Shown piece after piece: positions 1 to 4,645 of a stretch of DNA of 5,186 nt. Where the stretch lies: contig JAEHDI010000329.1 of assembly GCA_016880505.1 (NCBI GenBank), positions 1-5,186 on the forward strand, read 5' to 3'. The position numbers and the translations under genes are program-made. The number at the start of each line of letters is the position of its first letter. Position 1 is the stretch's first letter. The stretch comes from Bryobacterales bacterium (GTDB lineage: Bacteria; Acidobacteriota; Terriglobia; Bryobacterales; Bryobacteraceae). The notes beneath the pieces are model-generated. The model was given only the letters and a program-made list of their open reading frames with translations, was not told the origin of the DNA and did not search any database.

Positions 1-819
1 CCAGCAGCCGGCGCCGGCTCGCTTACACGTGCGCCTCACGTGCAGCGGCAATCCACGTCAGTGACGGTTCGCTTCTCGGACTCGGGTGGCGTGCCGAGTG
101 TGGCGGACAACGACCCGAACGTGGCCGGTCCCCGCGGAATCGCGATCCGGTTTCATCTCGCCGAACACGTCCACACGGACATCATCGGGCACTCGACCGA
201 TGGATTCCCGGTGCGAACCGCGGAAGAGTTCCTTGAATTCCTTCGCGCCCGCCATGCCAGCGGTCCTGGCGCGCCCAGGCCTACGCCGGTCGAGTCCTTT
301 CTCGCCACTCATCCTGCGGCGCTGAAGTTCGTGCAAACGCCCAAGCCCATCCCCACCAGCTTCGCGAAAGAATCATTCTTTACCGTGACGGCGTTCAAGT
401 TCACGAACAAGGCCGGCAACAGCCGTTACGGGCGCTTCCGCATCCGTCCGGAGGGGGGCGCCGAATACCTCGATGCGCAGGCCGCTGCTGCGAAATCCGC
501 CAATTTCCTCTTCGATGAGATCGTCGAACGGCTCGCGAAGCATCCGGTTACGTTTCACATCATGGTTCAGCTGGCTGTGGACAGTGACACGGTGGATGAT
601 TCCACCGTCCAGTGGCCGGAGGACCGCGCGCGGATCGAGTTCGGCACCATTGTCTTAACCGAACGGATCCCGGAGGATGACATCGAGAAGCGCCGGATTA
701 TTTTCGACCCCATTCCTCGCGTCGACGGAATTGACTCATCGGGTGATCCGCTGCTCGACGCGCGAGCTGCCGTTTATCTGATGAGCGGGCGCCGCCGGAG
801 AGCGGCTGGCGCGTCGTAG
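1..819 (+). CDS. Catalase-family (SrpA-like) haem peroxidase, C-terminal part; 5' end outside window
   Basis: The frame is open from base 1, so the gene starts upstream; the GTG at 40 lies inside conserved sequence and is not taken as the start. The 272 residues seen match the C-terminal part of small catalase-related peroxidases, which use haem to break down hydrogen peroxide or organic peroxides. Visible signs, numbered from the window edge, are the strand motif VRFSDSGG (about residues 23-30), the segment SFAKESFFTVTAFKFTN in the middle, and the closing block DPLLDARAAVYLMSGRRR. Within that block Arg255 and Tyr259 form the R-x3-Y pattern in which the Tyr is the proximal haem ligand of catalases. 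The distal catalytic His would lie in the missing N-terminus. By alignment to FKLVN of classical catalases, the distal Asn position appears to be Ser, as expected for the short peroxidase-like branch rather than a true catalase. It ends at TAG and converges on uppS. Family call is firm; substrate unknown. Confidence 0.88.
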   Translation, partial: PAAGAGSLTRAPHVQRQSTSVTVRFSDSGGVPSVADNDPNVAGPRGIAIRFHLAEHVHTDIIGHSTDGFPVRTAEEFLEFLRARHASGPGAPRPTPVESFLATHPAALKFVQTPKPIPTSFAKESFFTVTAFKFTNKAGNSRYGRFRIRPEGGAEYLDAQAAAAKSANFLFDEIVERLAKHPVTFHIMVQLAVDSDTVDDSTVQWPEDRARIEFGTIVLTERIPEDDIEKRRIIFDPIPRVDGIDSSGDPLLDARAAVYLMSGRRRRAAGAS

Positions 820-859
820 TACGCCCGGGAACGGCGACCTGTGGCGGGCCGGTGCGAGA

Positions 860-1579
860 TCAGCCTGCTGCCGCCACGGGCAGCGCGCCGAATCGCCGCT
901 CCCGGTTGCGGAACTCTTTCACGGCCGCGGCCAGGTCGTCCGCTTCGAAATCCGGCCAGAACTTCGGTACGAACAGGAGTTCAGCGTAGGCGGATTCCCA
1001 GAGTAAGAAGTCACTCAGGCGCTGCTCGCCCGCCGTGCGGATCAGCAGATCCACCTCCGGGACAGGACCCGGTGAATGCTCCGCCTCGGCCAGCAGGCGG
1101 GCGAACGCCTCCCGTGTCGTGTCGTGCCGGCCTTGTACTCGCTGGGCTGCACGCAAGATCACATCGCGCGCGGAGTAATCAACCGCCACGCGCAGGTGCA
1201 GACGTGTACAGCGCGCCGTCGATCGTTCGGCCGACGCGACTGCCGCCGCCAGCCTCGTCCCGAGCCGGTCGCGCCGTCCGATGACGCCGATCCGCACTCC
1301 GTTCTCGACACAACGTCCAGTCTCGGATTGTAGGTGCTCCTCGAAGAGACGCATCAGGGCTTCCACTTCAGCCCTCGGGCGGCGCCAGTTGTCGGACGAA
1401 AAAGCATAGAGGGTCAGCGTCCCGATTCCCAGCGCGGGCGCGGCCTCGACAGTGCGGCGGACGGCCTTCGATCCCTCCCTGTGGCCCGCCACTCTCGGAA
1501 GTCCGCGTTCCGTCGCCCATCGCCCGTTGCCGTCCATGATGATCGCGACGTGCAACGCGGGATATTGAGTACTTTGCAT
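860..1579 (-). CDS. uppS: Isoprenyl transferase / undecaprenyl diphosphate synthase (cis-prenyltransferase)
   Basis: This 239-residue protein belongs to the cis-prenyltransferase family, which condenses isopentenyl diphosphate onto farnesyl diphosphate to make the C55 lipid carrier for peptidoglycan and other envelope polymers. Length fits the family. Motifs in order: HVAIIMDGNGRWA with catalytic Asp16, GHREGSKAVRR (about 32-42), TLYAFSSDNWRRP, and near the C-terminus DLLIRTAGEQRLSDFLLW followed by ESAYAELLF and FWPDF, containing the diphosphate-binding Arg residues and the Mg-binding Glu. I chose the ATG at 1579 because AAGGA lies 9 bases upstream; an in-frame TTG at 1597 overlaps the terminator tract and has no ribosome site. 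No cdsA, frr or dxr, the usual neighbours, is visible; the gene lies behind a winged-helix regulator and a terminator, and a putative operator covers its start codon. It could be the only uppS or a regulated second copy; chain length cannot be read from sequence. Confidence 0.95.
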   Translation of the reverse strand: MQSTQYPALHVAIIMDGNGRWATERGLPRVAGHREGSKAVRRTVEAAPALGIGTLTLYAFSSDNWRRPRAEVEALMRLFEEHLQSETGRCVENGVRIGVIGRRDRLGTRLAAAVASAERSTARCTRLHLRVAVDYSARDVILRAAQRVQGRHDTTREAFARLLAEAEHSPGPVPEVDLLIRTAGEQRLSDFLLWESAYAELLFVPKFWPDFEADDLAAAVKEFRNRERRFGALPVAAAG

Positions 1580-1590
1580 CTTAAAGTATC
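1568..1590. promoter_or_regulatory. Putative operator 2: 23-base inverted repeat over the uppS start codon
   Basis: On the plus strand the site reads AGTACTTT, 7 bases, then AAAGTATC. The inner six bases of the arms (TACTTT / AAAGTA) are perfectly inverted. The left arm is identical to that of the site at 2641-2663 and the arm spacing is the same. Its centre, base 1579, is the A of the uppS ATG. A dimeric winged-helix protein, most simply the one encoded just upstream, could bind here and block transcription through the start of uppS. Alternatively, the arms could pair in the mRNA with the start codon in the 7-base loop; that stem would be short and A/T-rich. Binding is an inference. Confidence 0.5.
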
Positions 1591-1593
1591 CTT
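1589..1593 (-). promoter_or_regulatory. Ribosome binding site of uppS (AAGGA)
   Basis: AAGGA lies 9 bases before the ATG at 1579 and decides the start against the TTG at 1597. It sits directly after the T-tract of the terminator, so any transcript ending there would lack or only just reach this site. It also touches the outer edge of the inverted repeat at 1568-1590. Confidence 0.75.
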
Positions 1594-1595
1594 GC

Positions 1596-1628
1596 AAAAA
1601 AATAGCGCGGGCCGCTCAGCGGCCGCGC
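1596..1628 (-). terminator. Intrinsic terminator of the membrane protein/regulator operon, stop codon in the loop
   Basis: Read on the minus strand, GCGCGGCCGC (1628-1619) pairs with GCGGCCCGCGC (1615-1605) through 10 base pairs with one bulged base. The three-base loop is TGA (1618-1616), the stop codon of the winged-helix gene. The stem is followed by TA and seven T (1602-1596). A strong GC stem plus T-tract is the classic Rho-independent form. It stands only 17 bases before the uppS ATG, so it separates or attenuates uppS expression from the upstream operon. A ribosome finishing the regulator gene would cover the stem, so translation could reduce termination. Confidence 0.8.
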
Positions 1629-1999
1629 GTCGCCTCGATCAGGGCCTCCATGTGGGCGACGTATCTCTCAAAGGCCCGGCGTCCCATCGCCGTCAGGCGG
1701 TACTCCGTCTTCGGCATGCGTCCGTCGAACGACTTCGTGCACGTAATGTAGCGGGCGTCTTCCAGCTTGCGCGCGTGAACGCTAAGGTTGCCGTCCGTGG
1801 TCTTCATAAGCTTCTTCAGCTCACTGAAGGTGAGCGATTCGTTCACTGCCAGCGCACTGACGATCCCGAGCCGCATCCGCTCGTGGATAAGCCGGTCCAA
1901 TGCGGGCGGCGCGGCTTCGGCCGGGAAATCGCGCAACGTACGGGAGTCCCCGCTCTCTCTTTGTGTCTGCTCCTTGCGGAGCGCCGATTGCTTAGCCAC
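1616..1999 (-). CDS. Winged-helix transcriptional regulator (HTH_34-type, MarR/PadR-like fold)
   Basis: A 127-residue DNA-binding protein. After a charged N-terminal stretch of about 30 residues comes a winged-helix domain: LDRLIHERMRLGIVSALAV, then LTFSELKKLMKTTDGNLSVH (helix-turn-helix with recognition helix in TDGNLSVHARKLEDA), then the wing ITCTKSFDGRMPKTEYRLT, then a C-terminal helix (GRRAFERYVAHMEALIEA) likely used for dimerisation. This matches the winged-helix domain family PF13601. The start is the GTG at 1999, with GGAGG at 2008-2004. That start overlaps the end of the membrane-protein gene (GTGGCTAA), implying translational coupling; the open frame continues to 2158 but that part is arginine/serine-rich and lies inside the neighbour. 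No metal-binding or sensor domain is visible, so the signal may come through the membrane protein. I infer that it binds the two matching inverted repeats at 1568-1590 and 2641-2663, thus controlling itself and uppS. Confidence 0.88.
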   Translation of the reverse strand: MAKQSALRKEQTQRESGDSRTLRDFPAEAAPPALDRLIHERMRLGIVSALAVNESLTFSELKKLMKTTDGNLSVHARKLEDARYITCTKSFDGRMPKTEYRLTAMGRRAFERYVAHMEALIEATRGR

Positions 2000-2606
2000 C
2001 GTACCTCCACGCAATGAGGATTCCGAAGACGATGTGCAGCCCGCCGAAGCCGGCCGCAAGCAGCCAGTTCCCCCACGCCGCCGGAGCGAACAGTGCTGCC
2101 GCACCCGCCGCCATGAAGCAAAGTCCCATCGCGGGAACCACGCGCACCGAGAATGCACCCGCGCTCGTCACGCCAACGCCATAGAGCAGCAGCCACGTTC
2201 CAGGCATTAGGGCGCTCAGCCCTGCCTGATAGAGCACGAGCGTGAACAGGCCCGCCGCCAGCATCGGCGGTGCGAGGCCCAGTCCGAATTTCCTTCCCGG
2301 TCTCGACAGGAGGGACGAGCCAGCAGCCCTGGCCTTATGCGCCATCGCGAAAACCCCGAGCACAAATGCCACGAATCCTTCCGCCAGCCATGTGACCAGC
2401 CACCGTTCCGTGTCCGGTTGCCGCGCCGCGATCACTGCCGCGGCGACGGCGGTGAGCCCCATCGCCACGCCGCCTTTGCCAGGGACCGCCGTGAACGCCG
2501 CCGCACCCTCCATCGTCTCCCGGATGAAGCGGATGTTGTCCATCGCATGGGCGTGTAATTCGATCGGCACGGCCGGCTCACTCCGGATGGGGCGGACAGA
2601 ACCCAT
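1992..2606 (-). CDS. Uncharacterised polytopic membrane protein paired with winged-helix regulator
   Basis: A 204-residue protein of unknown function. A hydrophilic N-terminus of about 40 residues contains AMDNIRFIRETMEGAAAFT followed by VPGKGG, which looks like the conserved signature of a family commonly found beside such regulators. Then come about six hydrophobic segments, near residues 45-61, 68-89, 108-127, 135-151, 156-174 and 180-200, ending in AWRYGG. No catalytic motif or transporter signature is evident. I chose the ATG at 2606; an in-frame TTG at 2657 would lie inside the putative operator and upstream of the promoter's -35 box. The promoter at 2613-2641 predicts a transcript beginning on or within a base or two of this ATG, so translation would be leaderless; the weak purine-rich GGCGGCGA upstream is not needed. 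The gene overlaps the regulator gene by 8 bases, so the two proteins probably act together, the membrane protein perhaps sensing a membrane state or small molecule. Confidence 0.82.
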   Translation of the reverse strand: MGSVRPIRSEPAVPIELHAHAMDNIRFIRETMEGAAAFTAVPGKGGVAMGLTAVAAAVIAARQPDTERWLVTWLAEGFVAFVLGVFAMAHKARAAGSSLLSRPGRKFGLGLAPPMLAAGLFTLVLYQAGLSALMPGTWLLLYGVGVTSAGAFSVRVVPAMGLCFMAAGAAALFAPAAWGNWLLAAGFGGLHIVFGILIAWRYGG

Positions 2607-2612
2607 GGCACG

Positions 2613-2641
2613 ATTATCGCCGCCGTTTTGATTTTTGTCAA
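2613..2641 (-). promoter_or_regulatory. Sigma70-type promoter of the membrane protein/regulator operon (leaderless)
   Basis: On the minus strand TTGACA (2641-2636) and GATAAT (2618-2613) are separated by exactly 17 bases; only one of twelve consensus positions differs. Six bases (CGTGCC) separate the -10 box from the A of the ATG at 2606, the normal distance to a transcription start. The messenger is therefore predicted to start at the start codon. The -35 box shares one base with the inverted repeat on its upstream side. Confidence 0.8.
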
Positions 2642-2663
2642 GTACTTTATAGTTCAAAGAACG
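2641..2663. promoter_or_regulatory. Putative operator 1: 23-base inverted repeat abutting the -35 box
   Basis: On the plus strand it reads AGTACTTT, 7 bases, AAAGAACG. Six of eight arm positions fit the symmetric form AGTACTTT-N7-AAAGTACT, and the left arm is identical to the site over the uppS start. It lies just upstream of, and shares one base with, the -35 box of the operon encoding the winged-helix regulator. This suits autoregulation by that protein, either repression by hindering polymerase or activation from an upstream position; the sequence cannot decide which. It begins one base after the TGA of the secretin-like gene. Confidence 0.55.
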
Positions 2664-2664
2664 A

Positions 2665-3399
2665 TCACTCCACGACTCTCGCCGTCACCACCAGCGTCAT
2701 GGCGTTGTTCGAACCATCAACGTTGGCCTTGCCAACCACCACCTTCTGTCCCTCGCGCACATCGATCCCGGTGTTGAAGCCCACCTCGTTGAACTGGTAA
2801 CCGGAGCCACCCGTGGAGTAGGGGATCCGTGCCCCGAACTTGAGCTCGCGGATTCGTAGCAACCGGATTTTGTCGTCGCCCGAGACCCCTACGCCGGTGA
2901 ACCTGGCCTGGTATACGGTCTTCGCATAGAGATTGGTTGGAAAGTCGGCGGGAGGTGTCCCTACCGCGCTCGCCTCTCCGCTTTCCCCGTCTCGCACACG
3001 CAGAACCATCGTGTCCAGCAACCGGAACCCCTGGTAGGAGAAGAGGTTCTTCAGTTGCTTCGTCACTCCCTCGAGTTCCGGGGGAACATTACCGCCTGGT
3101 TGCGGGGAGGCCATCAGAATGTAGGCCGTGATCTCGACGTTCTTCGGCGCCGGGGCCGGAACGTCCATCCGTCGGACGGCCTCCTCGACCGCCGCGACCG
3201 TTTCCGGCCGTCCCGAGACCACAAGCCGGCGCAACGGCAGCGAAAACTGGATCGCGGCGCCGAAAGGCAACAGCAAGGGCGGAAGTTCCCGCACATCCAA
3301 ATTGCGCACTTCGATGATCTTCGTGACTTGTTCCTTCTCCTGTGCCATCGCCGGAACAAGCGTTAATGCCAGAATTACCGACAACATCATGTTTCTCAT
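2665..3399 (-). CDS. Exported secretin N-domain-like protein of the ECF sigma operon
   Basis: A 244-residue exported protein. A signal peptide spans residues 1-19 (basic start, hydrophobic core LSVILALTLVP, then AMA before QEKE). Residues about 24-81 resemble a secretin/NolW-type short domain: TKIIEVRNLDVRELPPLL, then LRRLVVSGRPETVAAVEEAV and RRMDVP, the usual beta-alpha-beta pattern ending in the 'hxxhD' element seen in secretins. The remaining part (about 87-244) is beta-rich and ends GQKVVVGKANVDGSNNAMTLVVTARVV; it is far too short to hold a full secretin gate. So this is probably a periplasmic or outer-membrane-associated protein with a secretin-type interaction domain, not a channel on its own. 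The ATG at 3399 is chosen because GGAG lies 7 bases upstream; the gene follows the anti-sigma stop by 2 bases, implying coupling. It may be a signal partner or effector of the sigma/anti-sigma pair. Exact function unknown. Confidence 0.78.
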   Translation of the reverse strand: MRNMMLSVILALTLVPAMAQEKEQVTKIIEVRNLDVRELPPLLLPFGAAIQFSLPLRRLVVSGRPETVAAVEEAVRRMDVPAPAPKNVEITAYILMASPQPGGNVPPELEGVTKQLKNLFSYQGFRLLDTMVLRVRDGESGEASAVGTPPADFPTNLYAKTVYQARFTGVGVSGDDKIRLLRIRELKFGARIPYSTGGSGYQFNEVGFNTGIDVREGQKVVVGKANVDGSNNAMTLVVTARVVE

Positions 3400-3401
3400 A
3401 C

Positions 3402-3965
3402 TCAATCTCCGTTCTGATCAATCAGCCACACAATGACGACGTCCGGGTCGTCCGTCAGCATTTTCACCACCAGCGGCTCGCCCCTCGGTGGCGCAGGCTT
3501 CCGTGGTACGTGCTTCACGGCCTTCCGCACCGGTCGCCGCTCAATCCCTGGATCGGCGCCGCGCTGTTCAGAAGCGTGTTCGGCAACCGGCTCACGAACC
3601 TCCGCCGCCGGCGCCGGCTCCGGTGGCGGTGGAACCCGCCGTTCAGGCCATAACACCACTCCCGCCAAGACGACCGCCGTCAGTCCTACTGCCACCGCAT
3701 GCTTCCACCGCCATGCGAGCCACCAGGAAGGCCGCGTGTCTTCGATCCTCTCCAGCACCCGCCTCCGCACGGCATCCAGAACGGCGGGATCGATCGCGTC
3801 TTCATTCAGCGCCTTGAGTACGGCCTGACTTCCCAGCAACTCCTCACGCAACTCCCGGCAGGCTGCACATTCCCCCAGGTGCTCTTGCACGAGCTTGGCG
3901 TTGCGCGCATCGAGATCGCCCTCCACGGAAAGGGCGATCAGTCTCTCGAACTTCGGGCAACTCAT
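3402..3965 (-). CDS. Anti-sigma factor with ZAS zinc motif and one membrane helix
   Basis: A 187-residue protein with an N-terminal zf-HC2/anti-sigma zinc domain: Cys3 and the H-x3-C-x2-C core His29, Cys33, Cys36 (EHLGECAACREL), within the usual helical frame with EGDLD. This domain binds and holds back the ECF sigma factor encoded just upstream. One transmembrane helix lies at about 89-106 (HAVAVGLTAVVLAGVVLW). After it comes a proline-rich, charged stretch (111-160), then a compact tail VVKMLTDDPDVVIVW at about 166-180 that looks structured and selected rather than disordered. By orientation, the zinc domain would be cytoplasmic and the tail periplasmic. The ATG overlaps the sigma stop codon (ATGA) and is preceded by GGAGGAGG inside the sigma gene, so both proteins are made in step. 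Release of the sigma factor could depend on zinc/thiol state or on a signal at the tail; the sequence does not decide. Confidence 0.9.
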   Translation of the reverse strand: MSCPKFERLIALSVEGDLDARNAKLVQEHLGECAACRELREELLGSQAVLKALNEDAIDPAVLDAVRRRVLERIEDTRPSWWLAWRWKHAVAVGLTAVVLAGVVLWPERRVPPPPEPAPAAEVREPVAEHASEQRGADPGIERRPVRKAVKHVPRKPAPPRGEPLVVKMLTDDPDVVIVWLIDQNGD

Positions 3966-4528
3966 GTTCGCCTCCTCCGGAACCGGTCCGCGAATTCCCT
4001 GATCTTCAGCCGCGCGGAACTGACCTGTGAACGCACCGTCGCCGCCGTCGAGCCTAGGATTCGTGCGACTTCTTTTGTCGGCAGCCCCTCCAGGTCCCGC
4101 AGCACGATCGCCGCCCGTTCCTTCTCCGGCAGCCTCCCAAGCGCCTCCTCGACGATGCGCTTCTGCTCACGGCGCTCGTACTCCGCAGTCGGGTCTTCGA
4201 CGTGCCATGGCTCGCCCACTTCGGGCGCCCAGCCCTTTTGCCGGGAGCGCGCGAGGTCCCGGCAGACGTTCACAGTCACCCGATACAGCCACGGCGGGAA
4301 CTCACGAGTGTCGTCAAACCGCCGCAAGTGCTTGTGCAGGCGAAGGAAAACCTCCTGAGCGGCATCCTCGGCGTCCTCCCGGCATCGCAGTAGGCGTAAC
4401 GCGGTGAGGAACACCCGCCGTTCGTGGAGGACAATCAGTTGTTCGAACGCCGCCGCATCGCCGGCCTTGGCAAGACGGAGCAGGGTGACAGGCTCCGGGC
4501 TCTCAGATGCCTCAGCCGCCGACGTCAT
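3962..4528 (-). CDS. ECF-family RNA polymerase sigma factor (sigma24/RpoE-like)
   Basis: A 188-residue ECF sigma factor directing RNA polymerase to stress or envelope-response promoters. Region 2 spans about residues 16-95: LLRLAKAGDAAAFEQLI, then the core-binding motif DAEDAAQEVFLRLHKHL (52-68) and FPPWLYRVTVNVCRDLAR for -10 recognition. After a linker (about 96-124) region 4 follows: LGRLPEKERAAIVLRDLEGL and the helix-turn-helix LPTKEVARILGSTAATVRSQ (about 149-168) for the -35 box. No C-terminal sensor extension exists; control falls to the anti-sigma factor whose ATG overlaps this stop codon. The ATG at 4528 begins with a normal short ECF N-terminus, but its ribosome site is poor. The frame is open to a TTG at 4591, with GGAGGAG inside that extension, so a longer N-terminus cannot be excluded. 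No convincing promoter was seen upstream. Confidence 0.92.
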   Translation of the reverse strand: MTSAAEASESPEPVTLLRLAKAGDAAAFEQLIVLHERRVFLTALRLLRCREDAEDAAQEVFLRLHKHLRRFDDTREFPPWLYRVTVNVCRDLARSRQKGWAPEVGEPWHVEDPTAEYERREQKRIVEEALGRLPEKERAAIVLRDLEGLPTKEVARILGSTAATVRSQVSSARLKIREFADRFRRRRT

Positions 4529-4612
4529 TGTGAGAGCCAGTTCCCGCACCGGATTCGGTATCCAAAACAGATATACTCCTCCGGCCGGCAAAACGTGCAG
4601 AGAGATTTTGGG

Positions 4613-4635
4613 GAAACGGTGAACCAGCCCGTTTC
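4613..4635 (-). other. Hairpin downstream of the nitrilase gene, possible weak terminator
   Basis: GAAACGG and CCGTTTC form a perfect 7-base inverted repeat around a 9-base loop, starting 11 bases after the nitrilase stop. On the minus strand it is followed by CCCC and AAAATC, not a T-tract, so it is not a typical intrinsic terminator. It may act with Rho or protect the 3' end. The remaining intergenic part (4529-4612) shows a purine-rich GGAGGAG and no clear promoter. Confidence 0.35.
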
Positions 4636-4645
4636 TCGCGTTTCG

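Noticed and set aside
820..859. Possible bidirectional terminator between the convergent catalase-like and uppS genes
   Set aside because: The 40 bases are GC-rich but I see no clean stem followed by a T-tract on either strand.
1334..2017. A 227-codon open frame on the plus strand across the uppS 5' end and regulator gene
   Set aside because: It is antisense to two well-supported genes, lacks a family-like sequence and is Arg/His/Ser-rich, as expected of a shadow frame in GC-rich DNA.
2000..2158. Upstream extension of the winged-helix gene to an ATG at 2158
   Set aside because: The extra 53 residues are Arg/Ser/Gly-rich, have no domain character and lie wholly within the membrane protein gene; the GTG at 1999 has GGAGG before it.
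3607..3620. 14-base GCCGGCGCCGGCTC shared with bases 7-20
   Set aside because: It is a palindromic GC run produced by Ala/Gly/Pro codons in unrelated genes; no other sign of a mobile or dispersed repeat.
4521..4544. GGAAC-N16-GTC on the minus strand, resembling an ECF sigma autoregulated promoter
   Set aside because: It straddles the chosen ATG of the sigma gene, so a transcript from it would miss the start codon; the -10 match is only three bases and can occur by chance.
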